In this document: positions 1 through 11,168 of the stretch, one piece after another
Layout: the number at the start of each line of letters is the position of its first letter
Numbering within the stretch: the first letter of the stretch is position 1
Origin: Rhodosorus marinus
Taxonomy: Eukaryota > Rhodophyta > Stylonematophyceae > Stylonematales > Stylonemataceae
Assembly: GCA_029953675.1 (NCBI GenBank)
Contig: JAMWBK010000009.1
Location: 1,240,001 to 1,304,000 of the forward strand
Reading direction: 5' to 3'
DNA length: 64,000 bases
Translations under genes and position numbers: made by a program
Notes under the pieces: model-generated
The model's input: only the letters and a program-made list of their open reading frames with translations
What the model was told of the DNA's origin: nothing
Database searches by the model: none

Positions 1-80
1 AAAGTTCAACTCGAATATCGTTTTTGGGGAAATGAGGAGTTGTTGGTCTATTTACAACGGGAAGACGCTAGGGCCGAGAC

Positions 81-1254
81 TTAGTCTAGAGAGTACCCCA
101 TTTTCGTGAGCACCTCTAGGGCGAGGTAAGCTGCCGCCATGTTGTTGCTCTGGAACGTTCCGGCAAGTAAGAGTTCCTTCACTTCTCGAATGGGGACTCC
201 CCTTTCGACATGGAGGTCTACTTCTTCGGAATCACGTTCGTTCGGATTTTCGTCCTCCTCCTCATCAACGCATAGGTACATGTAGATGCGTTCCCTTTGG
301 TACTTATCCTGCATGTTTTGCAAACATTGTCTGGGCGCTTCAGTGGGATAGTCCAGCAGCCACTGCAAGTTCTAGACAGCTGCGACCAACGGCGTGAACT
401 AAGCTTTCTTCGTGGGGGTAGGTAATAACCTGCGTTTCATATTTGTAAGATACAGAAACCTTCGGCCAAGTCTCCTGTCCATTCTGAAACAGCAGTATCT
501 CACCACGAAGATAGAAGGCTCCGCCATTGGCCTCAGCACTGAGGAGTTTAAAGAACATGGTCTCGTTTTAAGGGGCTTGTTACCCTACCTGTGGAACACC
601 ATTTGTAGCTGAAGGGCTCAACATGTCAATCAAGTTGTTGCACGTGAGCTCCGCTTCCTCATCCAGTTCCTGCCTAGCAGCGTCCAACGGTGACTTGTGT
701 TTGCTGGCTGAGACCATTCCAGTTGGAAAACCGTACACAAACCGGTCATGCGCTGGATTGTATTCTTTAATCAGCGTCATTGTCCGCGTACGTGTTTCGT
801 ACGGTACAATAATGACGACTGAAAATGTATTAGTTTTCCAGTTTCGGCCCCAGCTAGATATCCCGGGTTTCATGAGCGTGTGAGAATACATCAAAAGGTA
901 TAGTCAGTCGAGCACCCTGGCTCGATACCAGAGTCGAGAGGGTTTTAAAAAGGAGGCTTACATATCGTAGGCGAACTTCTCTCCATTAGGATACTCCACA
1001 ACCCTATCATAAACTCGGGCGTACCTCTCGTAGACTGGGGAATCTGTAATGATTCTGTAGCTCTCAGCATGGTCGATCAACTCCTTCAGTCTCCGCTCAG
1101 TGGCCTTCGCAGTCTCAATAGATATCCCTACCTTACGCTGCTGATACATAAACACGACCAGAACGAGCAAGGACAAGCACCCAGCGGCTACCAAATAGGC
1201 GCTTCTCCCTTGAACCAGCTTCATCACAACTCTCAACCAGATGAGGATTACCAA
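81..1254 (-). CDS. Membrane-anchored Nudix hydrolase
   Basis: Three exons join in frame: 962-1254, 589-853 and 81-308, giving 261 residues. The N-terminus has a hydrophobic segment at about residues 18-38 followed by a basic stretch, so it looks like a signal anchor. The catalytic domain begins near FAYDIWGRNW and carries a Nudix box at GMVSASKHKS...AARQELDEEAEL. The REUXEE core is intact, but the Glu usually found six residues after the first Gly is Lys. The C-terminus (ERIYMYLC, then an acidic stretch and VPIREVKELL) resembles ADP-ribose pyrophosphatase-type Nudix proteins, which hydrolyse nucleoside diphosphate-linked compounds. Donors are GTAAGC and GTAGGG; acceptors are CTAG and TGCAG. 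Met at 1254 is the first of two; the second, ten residues on, is equally possible. The family is confident, the substrate is not. Confidence 0.8.
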
Positions 1255-2540
1255 GCTGGATTTCTATCCAGATTCATGAAGAATCATCTTCAAAATTCCT
1301 ATTAGTGAAAATATTAAAGCAGACTGATTTTGCACAAGCGAAGTTTCGCTCGTCTCCTTGTTCCCGGTCCACAACGCTGAAGCCACCTCACCCAATTGCT
1401 TAACAAAAAGCGTTCAATCTCAACCAGTCAAATCAAACCTTTCCAGACGACTCTAAAATCCCGTGTTGTTTAGCATTAATCTAAATTGTACAAACAAACG
1501 AATATGTAAATCAGCAAAATAGTGGAAATCCAACTTGTCTATAAATAACAATTAGGCATGGGTTGAGAAAAATTCATAATCGAGAGCGGAAGGGTTTGAG
1601 GAGGCCTCTTGGCGAAGCTTCTCTGAACAGTCGAGTTGATGGATTGATAGCAGCTCTGAATATCCCTAGGCTGAACAAATTGCGACCCCGCTTGACTCCA
1701 GTTGTGCCTGTACAGGTTCCACGATGAATAATGTACATCGCAACGTGGAGAACGGATGGCACTGATGACAAGCTGGCACAGGAGTCTTCTGTTGTTGTAG
1801 AACCCTGGTTTCTTCAAGGTCTCCACCGCGTCACTATCCCCCTCCCATGAAGGGCTCGACAATGTCGTTTGAAGCATCAAAATCACTTGGAAACAGATTG
1901 ACAGGGGGAGGGGGGGGGGGTTCAACTCCCAATGTCTTAGCTCCGATGAAGACGCATCTCTCCAAGAGTCATCTGTTCACCGAGATCGGTACTCGTTTGT
2001 TAGCCTTCGACGCGGCACCCGGCGGTCATGGATCGATACCAACTTCACATTCTCAACAATGGACTTCTCTCACCAGATAACTCCCCATTTAGCTTCTTCC
2101 GTAAAATCTTTGAAACACTCCTTCTCTGAGCATCACCAGCTATTCGTAATTGTCAAATCTTGTTCCTAGGGTTTTCGTACATTTCCTTGAATTCAAAATT
2201 TTAATCTAAGCTTTTCATTAAAAGGAGCTTTTAATTGGTTAACGATTGACAGCCAATCAAACAACGCCAATTGAACGTATTCATTTGTTTTGTGTGCATT
2301 TCAAGGTATTTATTTAGAACAGAAAATCCAATTTATGGCTCCCGTCACAGTCGTTTCCCTAAATTATTTTTCTTATTGAAAATTTTCAATATTTTCCCTA
2401 CAAAGCAACGATAAGCTCCAATTTATGGCGCAATAGCCAAGACTTGGCATACTGGAAAATTCTTCTTTCAAGATTGTTTTTCATCTTATGATCTTACGAA
2501 AGCAATCAGATGAACCAGAATTATGAGCTATCTAAACATT
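1255..2540. other. Spacer upstream of the Nudix gene, no assigned gene
   Basis: Bases 1255-1460 are C/A-rich on the + strand, as found upstream of other minus-strand genes here. A minus-strand frame of 128 codons lies at 1539-1925 and a plus-strand frame of 77 codons at 1847-2080. Neither has a domain I recognise, and both run through a G homopolymer near 1905-1920. From about 2110 the sequence becomes AT-rich and has no useful open frame. Confidence 0.5.
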
Positions 2541-3900
2541 ACCAAAAATAAAGAATGTACTTTCCTTGAGCTTTCAAAACAAAACCAAAAGAACTCCGTT
2601 GGCGTTTCAGAATTCGTTGATTTTCGCAAGTTTTTGGAATGTCCTCTCCCTCCCCCCCCCAAGTTTGCATTTTAAGGGCAAATCCGCTTTTTTTGACCGT
2701 TGAGATCTGCATGTCTCTGTGTGATCTGCTTTTAAACAAAGAGCGTAATGAAAAAGACAATTCAGATCGCGGCGGGAGTTGAAGGTTTTCCGGGTACGGG
2801 GCCAGGAATCAGTACGTCGGGGCGTGAGAGTAGTGTTCACTACCATCGTCTCCGGAGAATGGGCTCGGTGGGCAGAGCCCCTGAGACGTTAAGAAAATTT
2901 GGAGTGGTGTGTTTGGTGAAGTCTGCTCCCGATGACAGCTCCAATTGAGGAGGGTTTTCTGTTTAAAGAGTCAAGAAGATCTAACCCCAGACGAACGTCT
3001 AACATGTGGATTCATCGATCGATCATGTTCGGGGCCGTAGGTCTCATCGCAACTCCTGTTCGCCCAGCACCGGTTCAGGTGTCAGAAAATGAATCGAACA
3101 GCGTGCTGTTTATGCACTGTGCCCACAAGGCCTAAGCCTCTTCAGCCACCCCAAAACAACGATGCTGGATAGTCAAGAGACCCATCATAAGAGAACAGCA
3201 CATCCACAAACGCGATCGCACAAGTTCCAAGAACGAGATCAAAGCCTTCGCCTCCAGCCAGGGCTGCACATACGATTTTTGGAGAGGAGGATCAATTTCA
3301 ACATGTTGGGCTTCTGTTGCTCTGGAACCCAAAAAGAGCAGAGGACTACTGGACTTTACTAGCATAGCCTGAAGCGCTACGCAAGGCGTGAAGATGAACT
3401 AATAACTAGGGAGGGAAACGTCTTCCAGTTAACCAATAAGAGAAGCAAAAAAAATGTCCAAACTATTCCATCCATAGACCAAAAAACCGAATGCAAATCC
3501 CAACTCCGCTACCTCTCTACTCCCCCCCCCCCCTGTGCCCCAACCAGTGTTTGCAGTCCTATACAATTCTTAATATTTTCAAAAGACGAATTTTTGTTTT
3601 AACGGATAGTTGTGGATTTATGTATATTTTCTTAGATTCTGATTGGGCCTTTTGCTGAACGCTGGCTGGATTTTAGGAAAAGAGCTCAGTTTGGATATAA
3701 GAAGAAAGGAGATTTTGATTGAAAAAAGCGGGAGAGAGTCAATGGAGCAGAGGGGGGGGAGATAGGAGGGAGAGATGTTTTTGGTTTGTTTTTATTTTAA
3801 CTTTTGATTGAAAAATATCATTGAGGAGCTTTTTGAAAGGATGGATTTTACCAATACACTCTCAATCAAATGATTGGTAATTGCTTTCTGATTAAGTAGA
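2541..3900. other. Spacer without a recognised gene
   Basis: Only short open frames occur on both strands (for example 2932-3135 plus and 3132-3365 minus). None shows a domain, a splice-consistent extension or a convincing amino-acid composition. C runs occur near 2655 and 3520. From 3660 the + strand turns purine-rich, leading into the beta-amylase upstream region. Confidence 0.5.
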
Positions 3901-3917
3901 GAGATAGAGAGAGAGGA

Positions 3918-3923
<6 letters not shown>

Positions 3924-3956
<33 letters not shown>
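3924..3956. repeat. GA dinucleotide microsatellite
   Basis: A nearly perfect (GA)n tract of about 16 units, preceded from 3900 by imperfect GATA/GAGA units. It lies about 280 bp upstream of the beta-amylase ATG, so it is in or near the promoter. Confidence 0.95.
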
Positions 3957-3959
<3 letters not shown>

Positions 3960-4234
3960 TAGGTTTTTTCTTGTTTTTGTTTTTGGTTCGTTGGTGTTTT
4001 AATCAATGGATTGATGTATAGTGTGAAGGATTATTATTGTTTGTTTCTTGTTGTTTGATGAATAGGTATAAGGGAGAGGCATAGAAGTTTTGTAGGATTT
4101 AGATTTGTGTTGTGGTTTGCGGGTGGGGGGATAGGGAGGGTTGATTGATTTATGAGGGAAGGGGATGTGTTGGATGTGTTGTTTCTGATTTTGGGGTGTG
4201 TGAGCTTTTTTTTTTGTGGAGGTGGCGGGACACA
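3960..4234 (+). promoter_or_regulatory. G/T-rich leader or promoter of the beta-amylase gene
   Basis: The + strand is almost all G and T with few C or A up to the ATG at 4235. The same composition, always on the coding strand, precedes most confident genes in this window. Whether it is transcribed 5' UTR or promoter cannot be told from sequence; the assignment is by position and recurrence. Confidence 0.5.
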
Positions 4235-6341
4235 ATGAGGTGGGCGGTGTTGGGGAGTGCGGCTGTTGCTGCGGGGCTGGGAGCTTTGGGATGGTTCAAG
4301 TTTATTAGAGACGATGAACACGTTATGAAGACTGTGGACGTGTATGTTATGCTTCAATTGAACGCCGCCGAAATTCCTATAGATCAGCTGTGTAAGCAGA
4401 TGAAGCAGCTGAAGGATGTAGGGGTGAAAGGCGTGATGATGGACTTTTGGTGGTCAAGGGTAAGACCCCCGTTTCCAGCAAGTTCCAAAGAATTAGATTC
4501 CGTGACCCTTCCCGTTCTTCTTGCTTGCAAGCTTCTCGTTCACGATGCACTTCCCAACGTTTTCACGTTGGTCGCCTTGCAAGCTGAATAACTCTCCCCA
4601 ATTCCTGGACTTATACCTAGACTTGCCCATTCTGGAAATCGCTGAAAGGTTTCTTTGGTTGTTTTCTTCTTCTTTTCTACAACGTCTTCCGAAGGTCGAG
4701 AAAGAGCCTGGGTACTACGACTGGTCTGACTATGAGAAAATTGTCCTACTGGCGAAAGAACTTGGCCTGAGAATGCAGTGCGTGATGGCCTTTCACACGT
4801 GCGGGGAGGCAGACGGAGACAACTTTGTGGTAAAGCTTCCGTACTGGGTTATCGAAGCCGCGAAACGTATCCCTGGGGTCTTTTATGAAGATGAATTTGG
4901 AGTGGTATGTACTGTCTAGTCTGTATATAGCTTTCCGACCGTTTCTGATGAGATCCTGATCACCAACTGCTTGTCGAAAACGATCTGCAGAAGTCTGAGG
5001 AATACATTTCAATAGGGGCGGACCTCGAAAGGATTCTTCCCGGGCGAAGTTTGGTCAAGAGAACACCGATTGAGGCCTACTCGGGCTTTTTCAAGGACTT
5101 TAAAAGGCACTTCAAGTCCTATTTGGGTTCCACCATTACTGAAGTGCAGGTACTCTCGCCGTCGTTCTCATGTGCTGAGCATTTGATCATTGCATATGTA
5201 CACCCCTAACCAAACTTGTCCTCACCCTTGTGAAAGGTCGGATTGGGACCCTGCGGTGAGCTCCGATACCCTGGCTACGCGCTTTCGAAGTGGACATTCC
5301 CCGGAATTGGAGCATTTCAATGCTACGATCCCTTCCTACTCGGCGACTATCAGAGATATGCGAGACAGAAGGGAATTGAAAACACAGTTCCCCCAACCAA
5401 AGGGACATGCGGATCGTACAATTCTACTCCAGAGGAAACAGAGTTTTTCAAGACAGACGGTTTGTACGCAACGTCCGAGGGTCAGATTTTCTTGGAATGG
5501 TATTTTTCGAGGTTGGCCGAACACGGAGACAGGGTAAGCAGACCAGTAACTCTGGAGAATCCCCCGGCATATCTCCATTTCCTCGTAAGGGAGTTTCACA
5601 AGCCGCGAGGGTACAAGCTAACCGGTCAACTTTTGCCCGTTGCGTGCCTGGAATGCGTCAATAGCTCTTGGAGGGGGCAAGAACTGTTTTCGGACCGGAG
5701 ATTACTCTTTCTTGTAAAGTTGCTGGAGTCCACTGGTGTTACAACACCGCAAGCCGGGCGGCGGAGGCAACCTCTGGATACTATCACGCGAACGGATTTG
5801 ATTGCTATGGTAGCTATTCCTCGCAGCAATGTTGCAGTGGCGGGACGATGAATTCTGAAAAGCCCTTGTTTCACTCTTTGTTCAGGAAAACTTTCTGCTA
5901 TGTTAAAAAAACACAACGCAACATTTCTTTTCACATGTATGGAGAAGAAAGACAAGGACGAACCATCCGAAGGGCGTTGTTCACCGCAATCGCTCGTTCG
6001 TGAGACAGCCCGATCTGCGTCACTCAACGGTATGAGATGAGCACTTTCAAGTATGGTACTTAAAAATGATTTGTGCAGCAGTCGCTGACGACGTGGACGT
6101 CGTCAACACTTTGATGCTGAGCTTAGGCGTAAAATATGGCGGCGAAAACGCCTTGGAATTCAAGAAGTGGAGCTTTTACAGGCAAATTGTTAAGACGGCT
6201 GCACAATGCCAGACTTTGTACCCGGACTTGCACTACGAGTGTTTAACCTTGCTGCGCCTGGACGAGACGTTGATGAAGCCTTCTCATATCAATCATCTGG
6301 AGCAATTCATAGAACGAATGACCATGAATGAAAGCGGCTGA
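4235..6341 (+). CDS. Beta-amylase (glycoside hydrolase family 14)
   Basis: Releases maltose from the non-reducing ends of alpha-1,4-glucans. Seven exons close exactly in frame to 480 residues: 4235-4459, 4695-4904, 4991-5149, 5237-5533, 5665-5809, 5886-6029 and 6079-6341. Family landmarks occur in order: KTVDVYVMLQLN near the start, GVMMDFWWS, QCVMAFHTCG, then GPCGELRYPGY, which carries the catalytic acid Glu, the loop VAGVHWCYN, and FTCMEKKD, which carries the catalytic base Glu. Length matches plant beta-amylases (450-500). Residues 2-22 are a hydrophobic Ala/Gly/Leu/Val stretch ending in FKFIRDD, so the enzyme may enter the secretory route or be membrane-anchored; no obvious plastid transit peptide is visible. 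The ATG follows a G/T-rich leader. A GH13 enzyme lies 6 kb downstream, so the region has two glucan-active enzymes, though they are not adjacent. Confidence 0.95.
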
Positions 6342-6406
6342 CTTCCTCAGCCTGCTTTTTGATTTCCGTTTTTTTTCCTTTTTTGTTTCGGGTGAGGGGA
6401 CATTCG

Positions 6407-6595
6407 CTAGTGCTTTGATGGTTTCGATTCTTTGGTCGGGGTCTTCTCAGTCGCTTGAGCAACTAGAGTGGGAAATGTCGCCCAGACTGGGCGCTTGGGG
6501 AGGAAAGCTGAGGTGGCGGGGAGTAGGGGGTACCTTCTCCTCTGTATCGCACTGGAGGCATTGGAGCGAATCGCGCTTCGAAGAGATAGAAGCAA
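6407..6595 (-). CDS. Small Arg-rich ORF, possible mitochondrial peptide
   Basis: A 62-residue frame beginning MLLSLRSAIRSNASSAIQRR, rich in Arg, Ser, Ala and Leu and free of acidic residues for its first half, as in mitochondrial presequences. It has no domain I recognise and sits in the short gap between beta-amylase and the PPR gene, antisense to a longer plus-strand frame (6328-6600). It could equally be chance. No splice-consistent extension was found. Confidence 0.25.
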   Translation of the reverse strand: MLLSLRSAIRSNASSAIQRRRYPLLPATSAFLPKRPVWATFPTLVAQATEKTPTKESKPSKH

Positions 6596-6856
6596 TGTAA
6601 TTTATTAAACTTCGGGAATGTTTTAAATCTTTTTACAATTTTTTTTTACTATATAACATTATCACTATTTCTTTTTTCTCTACCATAAGCAAAACAACGT
6701 CCTCTTCGATTGACATTCCAGAGCCAGCTACACAGCACAGCGCTCGGGCTGCGCACCAACTCTCCAACCTGGCATTCCTCTTCCAAATGTGCTGCGGCAA
6801 TATTATGTACTTAGAGCTGCTGACTCCCCCTCCGGATATACTTCTGCCAGCCATCT

Positions 6857-8986
6857 TCAAGCCCGAGCTGGACTGGAAAACTGCCAGGACAAGTTATCTG
6901 CAGTAACGTCGTCCCCATGGCGCCTAAGCTCGGTCACCAACGACCTCCCCAAGTGAGTAAGTTTCTGCACCATTTCGCTGTTCATCTTGTAGAAGACGTC
7001 CACAGCAGACCGCAGTTGACCGCCTCTAGTGCAGCACTCAATAATGGCACTGTAGGTTGTGACGTCCAATTCGATATCAGCCCCATAGACAAGGTACGTC
7101 TCGAACAGCTTCGTCGCTCCATGTGGATCCAAAGCACGTAAACAACCGCACGCCATCGAATTGTATGACACTTTCGTCGGTTGCAGTCCGGACTGAATCA
7201 TCTCATCAAACATGTCCCAGGCCTCATCGTACCTCTCCGCCTTCTTGAGGGCTTCAATAATCGTGTTGTACGTGACTTGGTCGGGAACCACGCGGAATTT
7301 TGTTTCAAAGTAGGAGATGAGCTCAAAAGCGCGTGACATATCCCCCACACGGCAGAACGCATGGACAAGCGTGTTCAAGGTGTAGCAGTCCGGGACAACA
7401 GCATCCTCCTCAAGGTTTTGCAGCAACTTCATCGCCATGTCGGTCCTCCCCGCGCGTCCCCAAGCATCAATCAGGGCATTGTATGTCACGGCGCACGGTT
7501 GTACATTCTCAGCTTTCAGTCTTCTGTACACTTCCATTGCACGAGAGGCATCCTTGGCCTTGCTGCAAGCATCAATGAGGGTATTGTACGTGTGCAGGTC
7601 CGGGGAGTATCCAAACTCGTCGATCATCAGATTCAACGCTTTGAAGGCACCGTTTATGTCCCGAGAACGACCACAAGCGGAAATCAGGGCGTTGAAGGTC
7701 ACAGTGTCGGGTTGTAGTCCCGACTCGAGCAAGTTGTAATAGCAGTCGAAGGCTCGGTCGGACATTCTCGCCCTTCCACACGCATCGATCAAAGTATTGA
7801 ACGCGTAAAGATCAGGTTTGATTTGGTTCTTCCGCATCTCTTGTAGTACCTGGAAAGCACTGTTTAGCTTCACTGACTTGCTGCAAGCGTCAATAAGACT
7901 GGCATAACAGACCCTATTGGGCTCAATCCCCTCTTCGCGCATCCTAGCAAAGTAGCTGAACGCACGATCGACCTCGCGCAACTTCGAGCAGGCATTTATT
8001 AGCGTGCCGTAGGTCACGATATCTGGTCGAGTCCCCTTTGTCCGCATTTCCGATTCCAGTTTCAGTGCCTGGCGGAGGCGCCCTGCCTTTACGTACGCTT
8101 TCATGAGCGCGTTATATGCGACAACGTTCGGTGAGATACCGTTGGCTCCCATCTTTCTAAACAGTGCCTCTGCATCGTTTGCGAGCCCCATTTTTCCCAG
8201 TGCTTCAACGAGGACAGAGTATGCGAAGGCATTCGGACGCACGCCTTCCTCCAACATCCTGTTGAAATGTTTCATAGCTGCGTCCGTCTTCCGTAAACGA
8301 CCACACACAGACATAATGATAGTATACGACGCCACGTCTCGGTCGCTTATCGCATCAAAGGTTTTTTCAGCTTCTGAGAGCATGTTGGCTTTGCTCAAAG
8401 CATCCAAAACCATGTTACCACATCTTGCCGGAGCACTCTCCTCGCGAACTATTTCCGCTGCTTCCCGAATTTTCCTTTGTCCCAAAAGTTTTTGAACCCT
8501 CTTCTCAACGTCGGGGCGGGGTGGGACGGTGAGTTCCTCTATGGCGAAATCACTTGAAGAATCGCTCCCAGGGCCACCCGAAAAACTAGTGGTGAGGGTT
8601 CGCTCTTCCAACTGCAAGGGGCCACGATATGCCCCAAAGACTACACGATCAAACGACAAAAAGAGCAAAAATATTGTAAGCAGGCAACTTGGAAACGTTG
8701 TTTGAGTTGACATTTTTCACTTACGGAACTGATTGGTTGATGTTCCTTCAGAATACCACAGTGATGGATCTAATCTGTCCGGGAACCTCTCTGCGGGTCC
8801 CCTATTCCAAGCCGCCTTCGCAGCCTCTGCGGTGCGATCAATTAACCCAGCGGTTGCTGTCGAGTTCAGCATCCGCACACTTTGGCCAACGGCCAATTCC
8901 GGCGGCGGCTTCGTCTTTCTCTTCGACCTCCTCGAAGGCAGTGTTCCGACTGCCCCGCGAGGTGGGGGCAAAAAGGTTAGAGCCAT
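6857..8986 (-). CDS. P-class pentatricopeptide repeat (PPR) protein
   Basis: Organelle-type RNA-binding protein. About 13 consecutive 35-residue P-type repeats run from the motif beginning VASYT to the one beginning VTTYS; three units are 36-37 residues long. There is no DYW or E domain, so a role in RNA stability, splicing or translation is likelier than editing. The long frame 6857-8713 (618 aa) has an ATG that I think lies inside an intron. An upstream exon at 8725-8986 (MALTFLPPPRG...) ends in a perfect C|GTAAGT donor, and an 84-nt pyrimidine-rich intron (8641-8724) ends GTGTAG. The join is in frame and gives 681 residues. An in-frame TGA two codons before the 8986 ATG supports that start. 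Residues at positions 5 and 35 of repeats 1-12 read TN, SN, ND, GN, AD, ND, ND, NC, ND, ND, NT, ND, which by the published PPR code favours a U-rich target. Confidence 0.92.
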
Positions 8987-9300
8987 ACTTCAAAATAAAA
9001 ACGAACAACAACCGTGACCCCGTCCGTCTTCCCCTTAAAAACTACCACGCTCTCCCCAACCAGAAGAATTCACCTTCGTCCCTATTCGCATACAAAGGTG
9101 TTCTTCCAGTTCCTCTCTTGCCTCTACCCCACGCTGCAGCGCCACCCACTGTAGAGCTCCTCTACATCAAACGCATATTTATATACCCAACAACCCACCC
9201 GCCTCCTAGCAGAAAGTCCACTCAGCTCCCCAACCGTGAAAACCCTTGGGAGCAAAAAAAAGGATATTCTAGAGCGCGTTCCTCAGATATAAGCAAAGCC
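8987..9300 (-). promoter_or_regulatory. G/T-rich leader of the PPR gene
   Basis: The + strand is C/A-rich (so G/T-rich on the minus strand) directly upstream of the ATG at 8986, as for other genes here. A 264-codon plus-strand frame crosses it but has a low-complexity Ser/Pro/Leu composition and is probably a by-product of the skew. Confidence 0.45.
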
Positions 9301-10509
9301 AGCTCACTTGCTCCCAAAAACAAGTATTTTCATTTTCTGTCAGAAGACAGCATTCAACCATATCTAAATCATAGACAATATCTAGAAATAGAACATGACG
9401 CCTTCTCGGAGAGCCAGAGAGTCCCCCAACGTTTGGTCAACGTTTGGAGGGGGATTTTGGTTGGGCAGCAACGTTCCTCATGATTTGGATGAAATATGTG
9501 TTTCATGAAAGAAATTATTTGGCCAAGCATTTTGTGTCCAAAAGGCCAAAACTCTTGTTTATTGGCTTTTTCGAGAAGCCTCGAAATTGAAATCGGAGAT
9601 TGCTTTCTTGCAAAAACGAAAGAGAAGAAACAAATCTGAGAGCGTCTCTTTTTGTTTTTTTACGAACAAAATTAAGGGGGCGTTTTGAGCATGGTTGTTC
9701 TCCGTGAATATAGTTTCAACTTAATATCGTCTAGGTGTTGGTCTATGAAGCAAAACTGTTGGCTAGATGATATCACGAATGCAAAGTTGGAGGAGAACAA
9801 TTGGATCATTAATATTGAAAAATAACTATTTATCTTTAGAGTTTGGTTTCAAAGGTATCTTCTGGATATTGAAAATACATTGAAAAAAGAAGCGTCATAT
9901 CTCAAAACATGCCCTCATCCCCCCTTTCGCATGTAAGGGTCACGTGATGATTGGATACTGAAAATCCGTCAATGCAAGACAAAAAGCTGGAATTCTAGTA
10001 TTTTTATCAAAAGATATTTTTTTCCCCAGTGAAATCCATTCCTGGCCATGTTCCCTCTTTTTCCCCTCTTTCGTGGGCCCCTAAAATTCAGAAAATTTGT
10101 TTTCGGCCTTCGCTTTTTTTTTTTTTCCCGCAATATGTCCGGCCGGGGTCCTAGAGCAGTTCCCGTTCACATCTTTCTGAAGCAATGGGTGCGATAGAAT
10201 GAAATATACCATTTTATTTTTATTTTTCATACAAATACGAACAAGCGATATCCTGATTCGCGAGATTTCGATCCTCGCTCTTCCATTTTTGCCTCCCAAA
10301 AGAATGGATCGATGCAAAGGTCGGCTACCTAGAATAGTCTTAAATACGTATTTTATGACGATGAACTTCTTCGCTCATCAGCAATCGTATAATTCTGGCT
10401 CCAAATAGTTCTAGATTTGGAGTCTTATCGTTCAGAGATAGGTGCAATCATCGGGGATCGAATATTGATCTGGAATATTGATCTTTGGCCAATGGGCTGG
10501 AAGATGCAT
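9301..10509. other. AT-rich spacer, no recognised gene
   Basis: Beyond the C/A-rich leader there are stop codons in all frames at short intervals and AT-rich sequence with poly-T runs near 10018 and 10116. I see nothing that resembles a conserved gene, RNA or mobile element. Confidence 0.5.
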
Positions 10510-10607
10510 TTTCAGTGGCTTGGAGCTAAAGCACATTGCTTTTTCTTGATGCGGCAGTTGACGTTTCAGTGGCTTGGAGCTAAAGCACATTGCTTTTTCT
10601 TGATGCG
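10510..10607 (+). repeat. Tandem duplication, 54-bp period
   Basis: Two copies of a 44-bp core starting tttcagtggcttggagc occur at 10510-10553 and 10564-10607, a 54-bp period. They differ hardly at all, so the duplication is recent. Because 54 is a multiple of three, the open frame through it repeats an 18-residue block, but nothing else marks it as coding. Confidence 0.9.
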
Positions 10608-11168
10608 TCAAATGCCTATCAGGACGTAGGAGCCAGGTGACAGTTAAGCACTAGACTTTTCATGTCCATCCAATCGTTTAATTGTTCTTTTTGAACTTGA
10701 TAGCTTGAATTCGATTGCCGAGCAGATTCCGTCATATGGTTTTTATGTCACCTATTGGTGTTGATACCCGTGTAGTTGATAGGGAGGGAACTTTTTTTGT
10801 TTTGGGGAGAGGCGAAAGAAATTGAGGAAAACATGGCTGACAGCGGAGGATAATTTTTTCTTTCCTCTTCATAGCTTGGCTGTGTCGCATTCATGTGCGG
10901 ATTTCAGTGCTCTTCACTCGGTGGAAGATGAGACATAGGCTTTGACTGCTTCTCCCAGTGTGCATATGCCCAGGACTTCTGAACCATAGATGGGGTATTA
11001 GCAGAAATCGAACGAATAACTTCGCCCTATCACTGCTTCTCGTATCTTTCATGATTGATCTGCGGTTTGCTGGCAGGATTTGCATTCCCTTTTCGTGTCC
11101 TTGAGCGGGAGACCTTTTTACGATTCTACTTTGTCCTCCTGTTAGCTATCAATGAATTTATTCAGAGC

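Noticed and set aside
4034-4357. 107-codon minus-strand frame upstream of and into beta-amylase
   Set aside because: Pro/Asn/Thr-rich low complexity antisense to the G/T leader and exon 1.
7361-7717. Plus-strand frames across the PPR gene
   Set aside because: Antisense shadows of regularly spaced PPR repeats.
8689-9483. 264-codon plus-strand open frame
   Set aside because: It is antisense to PPR exon 1 and its leader and has low-complexity Ser/Pro/Leu composition, as expected from the C/A-rich strand.
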